Assembly: GCA_018716795.1 (NCBI GenBank)
Contig: DVJK01000214.1
Location: 1 to 11,446 of the forward strand
Source of the DNA: Candidatus Scatomorpha merdipullorum
Lineage (GTDB): Bacteria > Bacillota > Clostridia > Oscillospirales > Oscillospiraceae
Direction of reading: 5' to 3'
DNA: 11,446 nucleotides
The notes below the pieces were generated by a model, which was not told the origin of the DNA, searched no databases, and was given only the letters and a program-made list of their open reading frames with translations. Both the position numbers and the translations under genes were made by a program. Positions 6,324 through 11,446 of this stretch are shown here, one piece after another. Position 1 is the stretch's first letter. Each line of letters begins with the position of its first letter.

Positions 6324-6670
6324 TGCTGGCAAACTACATAGGAGCTATCGCCCTCGTTGTGATAGGCTTCTACGCCATGATAGCAAAGCACGACATCATC
6401 AAGATAGTCATAGGCATGGGCCTCACCGACTACGGCCTCAACCTCATGATAGTCTCGATAGGCTTCAACTTCGGCGGAACCGCTCCCATCTACACCTTCG
6501 GCGAGCTGACGAGCGGGATGTACTTCGTCGACCCCGTGCCCCAGGCCCTCACCCTCACGAGCATAGTCATAGGCGCCTGCGTCACGGCCATGGCCCTCGC
6601 GCTGTGCGTGAGGATATACAACGAGTACGGCACGCTCGACTCGCGTGAGATAAGGAGGCTGCACGGATGA
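6320..6670 (+). CDS. mbhG: Mrp/Mnh antiporter subunit C-like protein (MbhG, NuoK-like)
   Basis: A 116-residue protein with three helices, homologous to MrpC and complex I NuoK. The conserved DPVPQALTLTSIVIGACVTA (71-90) covers the last helix and its entry. An AAGGAGGA site lies 7 nt before the first of two adjacent ATGs (6320 and 6323); the first is chosen for spacing and its ATGA overlap with mbhF, but the second is possible. In Mbh structures this subunit lies beside the pump subunit MbhH, and the next gene here is mbhH, overlapping by 4 nt. Confidence 0.93.
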   Translation: MMLANYIGAIALVVIGFYAMIAKHDIIKIVIGMGLTDYGLNLMIVSIGFNFGGTAPIYTFGELTSGMYFVDPVPQALTLTSIVIGACVTAMALALCVRIYNEYGTLDSREIRRLHG

Positions 6671-8583
6671 CTTACGACGTCTATATGCACTTCCCGGTCA
6701 TTGCGATAATGACCCTCTTCGTCGGCGCGTTCCTGGTGACCCTCGTCGGCAAGAAGGAGACCGCGAGGAACATCATCGCCGGCGCGGCCGTGCTCATTTC
6801 GCTCACTCTGCTGGCGCTGCTGGTAAAGCCGGTCTTTGTGGACGGGCAGATAATCGCCTACTGGATGGGCAACTGGGAGCCCGTCGAGGGCTACGCGATA
6901 GGCATTGCGATTGAGATAGACGCGCTGAGCCTGTTCTTCGGCCTGCTCGTCGCCATCGCGGTCGCGCTCTCCTGCTTCTACTCCTTCCGGTACATAAAGC
7001 AGGACGACGCGCGCGGCAGCTTCTTCACGCTCTACCTCATGCTCGGCGGCGGCGTCATGGGCATCGTCCTCTCGGGCGACCTCTTCAACATCTACGTCAT
7101 GCTCGAGGTCATGACCTTCGCCGCGGTCGGCCTCACGGCCTTCCGCACCTGGAACCCGAACGCGCGCGAGGCGGCCTTCAAGTACCTCGTCGTGGGCTCT
7201 ATCGGCTCCACCAGCGCGCTGCTGGGCACCGCCCTGGTCTACGCCCAGTGCCACACCCTCAACCTCGCGCAGATTTCCGCCATACTCCCGGGCAACATGA
7301 ACCCGACGATGGTCCTGGCCTTCGCGCTCCTCTTCGCGGGCTTCGGCTGCAAGAGCTTCATGTTCCCCTTCCACCCCATAGCGGCGGACGCCCACGGCGC
7401 GGCGCCGAGCAGCGTCTCGGTCCTCATCTCCGGCGTCTTCACGAAGACCGGCGTCTACGGCATTATCCGTGTGAGCTACTTCCTGTTCCGCACGATGGGC
7501 CTGACGAGTATGCAGACCATGCTGGTGTTCATCGGCTGCGTCAGCATGTTCGTCTGCGTCACCATGGCGCTCAACCAGCACGACTTCAAGCGCCTGCTGG
7601 CCTTCCACTCCATAAGCCAGATCGGCTATATCCTCACGAGCCTCGGCCTCTGCACCGCGCTCGGCATAGCCGGCGGCCTCTACCACGCGATTAACCACAC
7701 GCTCTTCAAGGGCCTGCTCTTCCTGACGGCCGGCAGCGTGCTCTATGCCACCGGCACCACCTACCTCGAAAAGCTCGGCGGCCTGGCGCGGAAAATGCCC
7801 AAGACGACGATACTCTTCCTCGTCGGCGCGTTCTCCATCTCCGGCATACCGCCCTTCAACGGCTTCTACTCGAAGTGGATGATTTATCAGGCGAGCTTCG
7901 AGAAGGCGGCGGAGACCGGCTCCATAGGCTATGGGCTTGTCACCGTTATCTGCGTCGTCACCAGCGTTTTGACGCTGGCCAGCTTCGTCAAGGTCGGACA
8001 CAGCGTGTTCTTCGGCCAGCTCCGTCCTGAGCTCGAGAACGCCAAGGATCCCCCTCTGGGTATGCGCATACCCATGTGGATTATGGCGGCGCTCTGCCTG
8101 CTGACGGGCCTGTTCCCGAACATCATGCTCGACTACGCCATCTATCCCGCGACGAACGCCGTCTACGACACCGTGCCCTACATCGACGCCGCCATGGGCA
8201 GCGGCTACGCCGCGGAGCATCTGCTCAGCACGACGCCCTTCGTCGCCCAGCTGCGGACCTTCATAGGCGCCTGGAACCCGATAAGCTGGCTGCTTCTCTT
8301 CATCATCGTGCTCGCGGCCATCTTCTTCGTCTCCGTAAGCGGCAAGGGCGGCCGCGGCCGGGCCCTCGAGCCCGACGCCAAGCACGCCGTCTTCTTCGGC
8401 GGCGAGGAGGCCGAGTATTCCCACATCTCCGGCGGAGACCTGTTCTGGGGCTTCAAGCACACCATGCGGCATTACCTCGGCTTCATGTCGCGCGTCCACA
8501 CCGGCGTCACGAACGATTACGTGCTCTGGGGCGTCACCGCCCTGGCCGCAATCATCGCGTACTGCTTCGCGTTCATGCTGTGA
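6667..8583 (+). CDS. mbhH: Ion-translocating antiporter-like subunit MbhH (MrpD/NuoM-like), probably fused to MbhI
   Basis: The proton-pumping membrane subunit. The first 490 or so residues are a complete 14-helix antiporter domain (Proton_antipo_M family) with the expected charged residues: Glu147 in GDLFNIYVMLEVMTF (helix 5), Lys229 (helix 7), Lys260 (helix 8) and Lys348 and Lys442 later. The segments DAHGAAPSSVSVLISGVFTK (241-260) and KRLLAFHSISQIGYI (308-322) are typical of MrpD, NuoM and NuoN. At 638 residues it is over 100 longer than ordinary MbhH or MrpD. The tail adds a helix (540-557), a hydrophilic linker, an amphipathic stretch (590-617, with HTGVTNDY) and a final helix (619-637), the layout expected of MbhI, for which no separate gene is present. 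AAGGAGG lies 8 nt upstream. Confidence 0.94.
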   Translation: MTYDVYMHFPVIAIMTLFVGAFLVTLVGKKETARNIIAGAAVLISLTLLALLVKPVFVDGQIIAYWMGNWEPVEGYAIGIAIEIDALSLFFGLLVAIAVALSCFYSFRYIKQDDARGSFFTLYLMLGGGVMGIVLSGDLFNIYVMLEVMTFAAVGLTAFRTWNPNAREAAFKYLVVGSIGSTSALLGTALVYAQCHTLNLAQISAILPGNMNPTMVLAFALLFAGFGCKSFMFPFHPIAADAHGAAPSSVSVLISGVFTKTGVYGIIRVSYFLFRTMGLTSMQTMLVFIGCVSMFVCVTMALNQHDFKRLLAFHSISQIGYILTSLGLCTALGIAGGLYHAINHTLFKGLLFLTAGSVLYATGTTYLEKLGGLARKMPKTTILFLVGAFSISGIPPFNGFYSKWMIYQASFEKAAETGSIGYGLVTVICVVTSVLTLASFVKVGHSVFFGQLRPELENAKDPPLGMRIPMWIMAALCLLTGLFPNIMLDYAIYPATNAVYDTVPYIDAAMGSGYAAEHLLSTTPFVAQLRTFIGAWNPISWLLLFIIVLAAIFFVSVSGKGGRGRALEPDAKHAVFFGGEEAEYSHISGGDLFWGFKHTMRHYLGFMSRVHTGVTNDYVLWGVTALAAIIAYCFAFML

Positions 8584-8596
8584 GGAGGGCTGGAAC

Positions 8597-9559
8597 ATGG
8601 ATATTATGGATATAGTAATGTACGCTGTGTACATCCTCATCTTCCCCGGCGCGCTCTTCACCTGCCTCTTCGGACTCTGGCTCGCCGGCATAGACCGCAA
8701 GGTCGTCGCCCGTATGCAGAAGCGCAAGGGCCCGCCCCTCAGCCAGCCGGCCTGGGATTTCCTCAAGCTCTGCGGCAAGGAGTGCATCGTGCCCGCCGGC
8801 GCGGCGCGCGGGGTGTATCTGGCAGCGCCCTACGTCGGGCTTGCGAGCCTCATCGTCACCGTGCTGTTCATCCCTCTCGGCGGCTTCCGGGCCTTCGGCG
8901 GCGTGGCCGATACGGTCGTCATCCTCTACCTGCTGACCATCCCCACGCTGGCCATGATTTTCGGCGGCAGCGCCTCCGGCTCTCCCTTCGCGGGAGTGGG
9001 CGCTTCGCGCACCATGGTGTCCATCATGAGCTATGAGCTCCCGCTTATCCTCGTGATTCTCGCCGTGGGCAAGGGCGCGACGCCCGAGGGCTACTACTTC
9101 ACCTTCTCCTTTGACCAGATTACGCTCATACAGCAGGTCTTCGGGCCCAACCTCTTCGACTGGAGGCTTATACCTGCGGCCGTCGCCATGCTGCTCGTCA
9201 TTCCCTGCGAGGTGGGCCAGCACCCCTTCGACGTCGGCGAGGCCGAGACCGAAATCTGCGAGGGCCCGCTGGTGGAGTATTCCGGCAAGCCGCTCGCCGT
9301 GTTCAAGCTCAGCCACGCCATAAAGATGTTCGTCATGACGGCGCTCTTCTGCGCGCTGTTCCTCGGCGGCATCACGACGGGGATGCTCTGGCTTGACGTC
9401 GTGCTCACGCTTGTGTTCTGCTCCGTCGTCACGCTCGTGTGCATGTCGCTGCTGCACGCCATCTCCGCCCGTCTGCGCGTGGAGCAGCTCTTCAAGTTCT
9501 TCTGGACGGTGGTCAGCGGCCTCGCGCTTGCGAGCCTGCTGCTCGTCTGGTTCTGCTAA
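8597..9559 (+). CDS. mbhM: Membrane-bound hydrogenase NuoH-like anchor subunit (MbhM / EchB-like)
   Basis: Membrane anchor that joins the hydrophilic arm to the pump, homologous to NuoH, HycD and EchB. The 320 residues form about eight helices. Visible family features are the first loop GLWLAGIDRKVVARMQKRKGP (26-46, with the conserved ERK/DRK-R-Q-R-GP pattern), SIMSYELPL (142-150) and the acidic loop EVGQHPFDVGEAETEICEGP (205-224), which in the family faces the small subunit and carries residues linked to energy coupling. GAGGAGGG lies 7 nt before the ATG at 8597; another in-frame ATG is at 8606. The gap after mbhH is only 13 nt, so it is in the same operon. Confidence 0.95.
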   Translation: MDIMDIVMYAVYILIFPGALFTCLFGLWLAGIDRKVVARMQKRKGPPLSQPAWDFLKLCGKECIVPAGAARGVYLAAPYVGLASLIVTVLFIPLGGFRAFGGVADTVVILYLLTIPTLAMIFGGSASGSPFAGVGASRTMVSIMSYELPLILVILAVGKGATPEGYYFTFSFDQITLIQQVFGPNLFDWRLIPAAVAMLLVIPCEVGQHPFDVGEAETEICEGPLVEYSGKPLAVFKLSHAIKMFVMTALFCALFLGGITTGMLWLDVVLTLVFCSVVTLVCMSLLHAISARLRVEQLFKFFWTVVSGLALASLLLVWFC

Positions 9560-9571
9560 GGAGGCGGTAAG

Positions 9572-10015
9572 ATGTTCAAGAAACTCATAGACAACGCCGC
9601 CGCAAAGTCGCCCTGGCTCTTCCACATCAACGCCGGGAGCTGCAACGGCTGCGACATAGAGCTCGTCGCCGTGCTCACCCCGCGCTACGACGCCGAGCGC
9701 CTGGGCTTCAAGCTCGCCGGCACGCCCCGGCACGCGGATATCGTCGTGGTCAGCGGGCCCGTCACCGTGCAGAGCCTGGATCGCGTCCTGCGTACGATTG
9801 AGCAGGTGCCCGACCCGAAGGTCATCGTCACCCTCGGCTCCTGCCCGAGGAGCTGCAACGTCTTCAAGGGCAGCTACTCCGTGGCCGGCCCGCTCGACAA
9901 GTACGTGCCGATTGACGTCTCCATTGCGGGCTGCGCGCCCAAGCCGGAGGCCATTATCGACGGGCTCGCGCTGGCCGCGAAGATACTCAAAGAGAAAAGG
10001 GAGGCGATGAAGTAA
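9572..10015 (+). CDS. mbhJ: [NiFe] hydrogenase small subunit, NuoB-like (MbhJ / EchC-like)
   Basis: Carries the single [4Fe-4S] cluster next to the NiFe centre and passes electrons to MbhL. The 147-residue protein has the four expected ligands: Cys24 and Cys27 in GSCNGCDIE, Cys91 in LGSCPRSC and Cys121 in AGCAPKPEAI. Two details differ from the common pattern: the last motif reads GCAPKP where GCPPxP is usual, and there is an additional cysteine, Cys95, four residues after a ligand. No signal peptide is present, as expected for a cytoplasm-facing group 4 enzyme. The ribosome site AAGGAGG includes part of the mbhM stop codon. It overlaps mbhN by 1 nt (TAATG). Confidence 0.95.
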   Translation: MFKKLIDNAAAKSPWLFHINAGSCNGCDIELVAVLTPRYDAERLGFKLAGTPRHADIVVVSGPVTVQSLDRVLRTIEQVPDPKVIVTLGSCPRSCNVFKGSYSVAGPLDKYVPIDVSIAGCAPKPEAIIDGLALAAKILKEKREAMK

Positions 10016-10620
10016 TGCTGCCTTTCATCAAGGAGGCCGTGCAGCAGCTTTTCAGCAAGCCGAGCACCGAGGCCTATCCCGCCGCTCCCGCACCCGCCGC
10101 GCCCGGCTATCGCGGACGCATAGTCTTCCACGCCGACAGGTGCATCTCCTGCGGCATGTGCGAGCGCGTCTGCGCCGGCGGCGCGATAAGCACCACCAGC
10201 GAGGAGACTGAGGAGGGCCTGCTCATCACCCGCCGCTTCTTCCTCGGCAGCTGCACCTTCTGCGCCAACTGTGCCGACTTCTGCGTCAAGAACGCGATAG
10301 AGCTCACGGACGACTACCACATGGTCGCGCGCGACGAGAACGAGCTTGTCGTCACCGGCACCTACCTCAAGAAGAAGCCCGCGCCCAAAAAGCCTGCGGC
10401 CAACGCCGAGGAGCCGGAGAGCACGGTCAAGCCCCGCGACGACGGCCTGCCCGTCACAGACCCGGCCAAGTGCGTCTACTGCACGCTCTGCGCCAAGAAA
10501 TGCCCCGCCGGGGCCCTCACCGTCGACCGGAAGGAGAAAATCTGGAAGCTCGACGAGGACAAGTGCATCGGCTGCGGCACCTGCCACGACGTATGCCCGA
10601 AGAAGGCAATTGTTATGTAA
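10015..10620 (+). CDS. mbhN: NuoI-like polyferredoxin subunit (MbhN) with an extra 2[4Fe-4S] domain
   Basis: Electron-input subunit of the hydrogenase. Residues 36-98 form the NuoI/EchF-like core with two CxxCxxCxxxC motifs: Cys43, 46, 49, 53 and Cys80, 83, 86, 90. After a Lys/Pro/Ala/Glu-rich linker (119-143) there is a second ferredoxin-like domain (148-201) with two more motifs: Cys153, 156, 159, 163 and Cys184, 187, 190, 194, each followed by proline as in bacterial ferredoxins. So 16 cysteines could bind four [4Fe-4S] clusters, against two in typical MbhN or EchF. The N-terminus is amphipathic with an Ala/Pro-rich stretch (22-30). GGGAGG lies 10 nt upstream. It is the last gene before the terminator at 10639. 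The C-terminal domain might be a tethered electron donor or docking site; that is inference. Confidence 0.93.
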   Translation: MLPFIKEAVQQLFSKPSTEAYPAAPAPAAPGYRGRIVFHADRCISCGMCERVCAGGAISTTSEETEEGLLITRRFFLGSCTFCANCADFCVKNAIELTDDYHMVARDENELVVTGTYLKKKPAPKKPAANAEEPESTVKPRDDGLPVTDPAKCVYCTLCAKKCPAGALTVDRKEKIWKLDEDKCIGCGTCHDVCPKKAIVM

Positions 10621-10638
10621 ACCAAATAGACACGGAAC

Positions 10639-10669
10639 AAGGGAGCCCGGCCGGGCTCCCTTCGTTTTT
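10639..10669 (+). terminator. Rho-independent terminator of the hydrogenase operon
   Basis: A perfect 10-bp GC-rich stem, AAGGGAGCCC with GGGCTCCCTT, closes a GGCC loop (10649-10652) and is followed by CG and then TTTTT. It lies 19 nt after the mbhN stop. This is a textbook intrinsic terminator for the + strand transcript. Confidence 0.95.
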
Positions 10670-10714
10670 GGGGCGGATGGGTGGTGTGGGAGGGGATGGA
10701 CGGCGGCGTGGGCG

Positions 10715-10939
10715 GACGGACGACGTCGGTGCGGCCGTATGAAATGGTGCGCGGGCGGTGCCCGCGAGATATGATACGTGGGGTGGTGGACGGAGGCGGG
10801 TGGACCGTGGGTGACGTGGGTGCAAGCGGTCACGCCGACCATCCGCAACAACCGCACCCCGGCAGTCACGCGACCACGGGGCGTCGAGGACGCCCCGCCC
10901 CTTACGGGCGGCAGCGATACATAGGTGTCGGCATCGTGG
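10715..10939 (+). repeat. Long interspersed repeat, copy A
   Basis: About 225 nt that align with 11219-11444 over the whole length, roughly 80% identical by eye, with small indels. Both begin GACGGACGACGTCGGT and end near GCATCGTGG. Inside is a run of hairpins: CGCGGGC-GGT-GCCCGCG (10750-10766), GGTC/GACC near the middle, CGGGGCGTC-GAG-GACGCCCCG (10877-10897) and CCGCCC/GGGCGG (10895-10911, sharing bases with the previous stem). It looks like a non-coding dispersed element; no transposase or target duplication is visible. Confidence 0.85.
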
Positions 10940-10973
10940 TAAATAGATGCGTAAACGCCGCAAGCCTCCGCCT

Positions 10974-11032
10974 ACCCCTTGGCTCCCCTGAAAGGGGAGC
11001 TGTCGCGGCCCGTAGGGCCGTGACTGAGGGGT
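10974..11032 (+). repeat. Branched palindromic element (two hairpins inside a closing stem)
   Basis: ACCCCT (10974-10979) pairs with AGGGGT (11027-11032) and encloses two tight hairpins: GCTCCCCT-GAA-AGGGGAGC (10982-11000) and a 10-bp stem with a GTA loop (11002-11011 with 11015-11024, one G-T pair). The whole can fold as a three-way junction. From memory, sequences of this kind are common dispersed repeats in gut Clostridia genomes; I cannot check that here. Confidence 0.75.
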
Positions 11033-11052
11033 TGGTGCCGGCGTTGGTGCGG

Positions 11053-11140
11053 CGAAATCACGTAATCCGTCAACCCCATCCCACCGTAGGGGCGGGCTTC
11101 CACGCCCGCCCGGCGTGGGTTGACGGACGACGTGGGTTCG
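11053..11140 (+). repeat. 88-nt imperfect palindrome with an inner hairpin
   Basis: The 24-nt arms 11053-11076 and 11117-11140 are reverse complements at 20 of 24 positions. Between them lies an inner hairpin, GGGCGGGC (11090-11097) with GCCCGCCC (11104-11111), around a 6-nt loop. The right arm contains GACGGACGACGT, the same 12-mer that opens repeat copies A and B, so this element and the long repeats share a building block. No protein-coding content is seen. Confidence 0.8.
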
Positions 11141-11167
11141 CCCGTTACCCTACACGCATCAGCGTAT

Positions 11168-11207
11168 GTCTCGCACCCACCGTAGGAGGCGACGTCCTCG
11201 ACGCCCC
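11168..11207 (-). repeat. Partial inverted copy of the long repeat
   Basis: GTCTCGCACCC (11168-11178) and GTCCTCGACGCCCC (11194-11207) are exact reverse complements of 11415-11425 and 11385-11398 in copy B, in the same order with nearly equal spacing (15 versus 16 nt). The region is therefore a fragment of the long repeat in the opposite orientation, ending about 11 nt before copy B begins. Confidence 0.75.
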
Positions 11208-11218
11208 TTCCGCCGGAT

Positions 11219-11444
11219 GACGGACGACGTCGGTCCGGCGCGTCGCGCCAAAGGTGCGCGGGCTGTGCCCGCGGGATATGATACGTGGGGTGGTGGACGA
11301 AGGCGGGTGCACCGTGGTAAACACGGGTGCAATTGGTCACGCCGACCATCCGCAACAACACCACCCCGGCAATCCCGCAACGGCGGGGCGTCGAGGACGC
11401 CGCCCCTTACGGGCGGGTGCGAGACGTAGGTGTCAGCATCGTGG
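11219..11444 (+). repeat. Long interspersed repeat, copy B (may continue past window edge)
   Basis: The second direct copy of the element at 10715-10939, 504 nt downstream in register. It keeps the hairpin series and some stems are better here: GGCGCG/CGCGCC (11237-11249), CGCGGGC-TGT-GCCCGCG (11257-11273), TGCACC-GTG with CAC-GGGTGCA (11308-11331, one bulge), TGGTC-ACGCC-GACCA (11334-11348) and GGCGTC-GAG-GACGCC around 11387-11401. The window ends just after the last matched base, so the true right end is unknown. Confidence 0.85.
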
Positions 11445-11446
11445 GA

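Larger units (their letters stand above)
10670..11446. other. Gene-free, repeat-dense region downstream of the operon
   Basis: No convincing gene is seen on either strand in this 777-nt stretch. Its open frames lack ribosome sites, recognisable motifs and normal composition, and read Arg/Pro/His/Gly-rich. The sequence is instead made of GC-rich hairpins and repeats: two long direct copies, a partial inverted copy, a branched palindromic element and an 88-nt palindrome, listed separately. Confidence 0.8.

Noticed and set aside
3990..6670. Stand-alone Mrp Na+/H+ antiporter operon
   Set aside because: No full-length MrpA is present; MrpA pieces occur as separate small genes (mbhD, mbhE), and the genes overlap in one operon with the hydrogenase subunits, as in Mbh.
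6490..8787. 765-codon open frame on the - strand, and similar long antisense frames at 2370-3542 and 8573-9733
   Set aside because: They lie opposite well-conserved hydrogenase genes. They read as low-complexity Ala/Glu/Arg/His-rich protein with no family motif, which is the expected shadow of GC-rich codon use.
10681..11220. Open frames across the repeat region, such as a 179-codon + frame and - frames that match between copies A and B
   Set aside because: Composition is unlike the real genes, no ribosome site or known motif is seen, and the similarity between copies is explained by the DNA repeat itself.
10670..11446. CRISPR array
   Set aside because: The repeats are long, diverged, few, in mixed orientation and without regular spacers.

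Overview
This window is a bacterial gene cluster for an energy-converting, membrane-bound [NiFe] hydrogenase of the Mbh (group 4, Mrp-linked) type, together with part of its maturation machinery. All 16 genes are on the + strand. The DNA is GC-rich. Most genes have strong AGGAGG-type ribosome binding sites and overlap by 1-8 nt, mostly as ATGA junctions. Isoleucine is often ATA despite the GC content. These traits, and palindromic intergenic repeats of a style I associate with gut Clostridia, suggest a GC-rich Bacillota (Oscillospiraceae-like) organism; the taxonomic guess is inference.

Layout. 1-912: hypD, cut by the left edge. 913-1050: spacer with a hairpin. 1051-2037: hypE. 2038-2124: spacer with a possible promoter. 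2125-3623: mbhK and mbhL (NuoC- and NuoD-like, the latter the NiFe catalytic subunit). 3623-3958: hypA, embedded in the structural operon. 3990-6670: Mrp antiporter-like membrane genes mbhA-G (MrpE, MrpF, MrpG, two MrpA C-terminal pieces, MrpB, MrpC). 6667-8583: mbhH, an ion-pumping MrpD/NuoM-like subunit with a tail that looks like a fused MbhI. 8597-10620: mbhM (NuoH-like), mbhJ (NuoB-like small subunit) and mbhN (NuoI-like, with an extra two-cluster ferredoxin domain). 10639-10669: a strong intrinsic terminator. 10670-11446: no credible gene, but a dense set of hairpin-rich repeats.

How it works together. HypD and HypE build the Fe(CN)2CO part of the active site and HypA delivers nickel into MbhL. 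Electrons from reduced ferredoxin should enter through MbhN, pass through the MbhJ cluster to the MbhL NiFe site and reduce protons to H2. The energy released would drive ion movement through MbhH/MbhM and the Mrp-like module (H+ pumping and Na+/H+ exchange, by analogy with Pyrococcus Mbh). Unusual points are the gene order (K-L and hypA placed before A-H and M-J-N), the four-cluster MbhN, the probable MbhH-I fusion, and a catalytic subunit that ends where maturation proteases normally cut.
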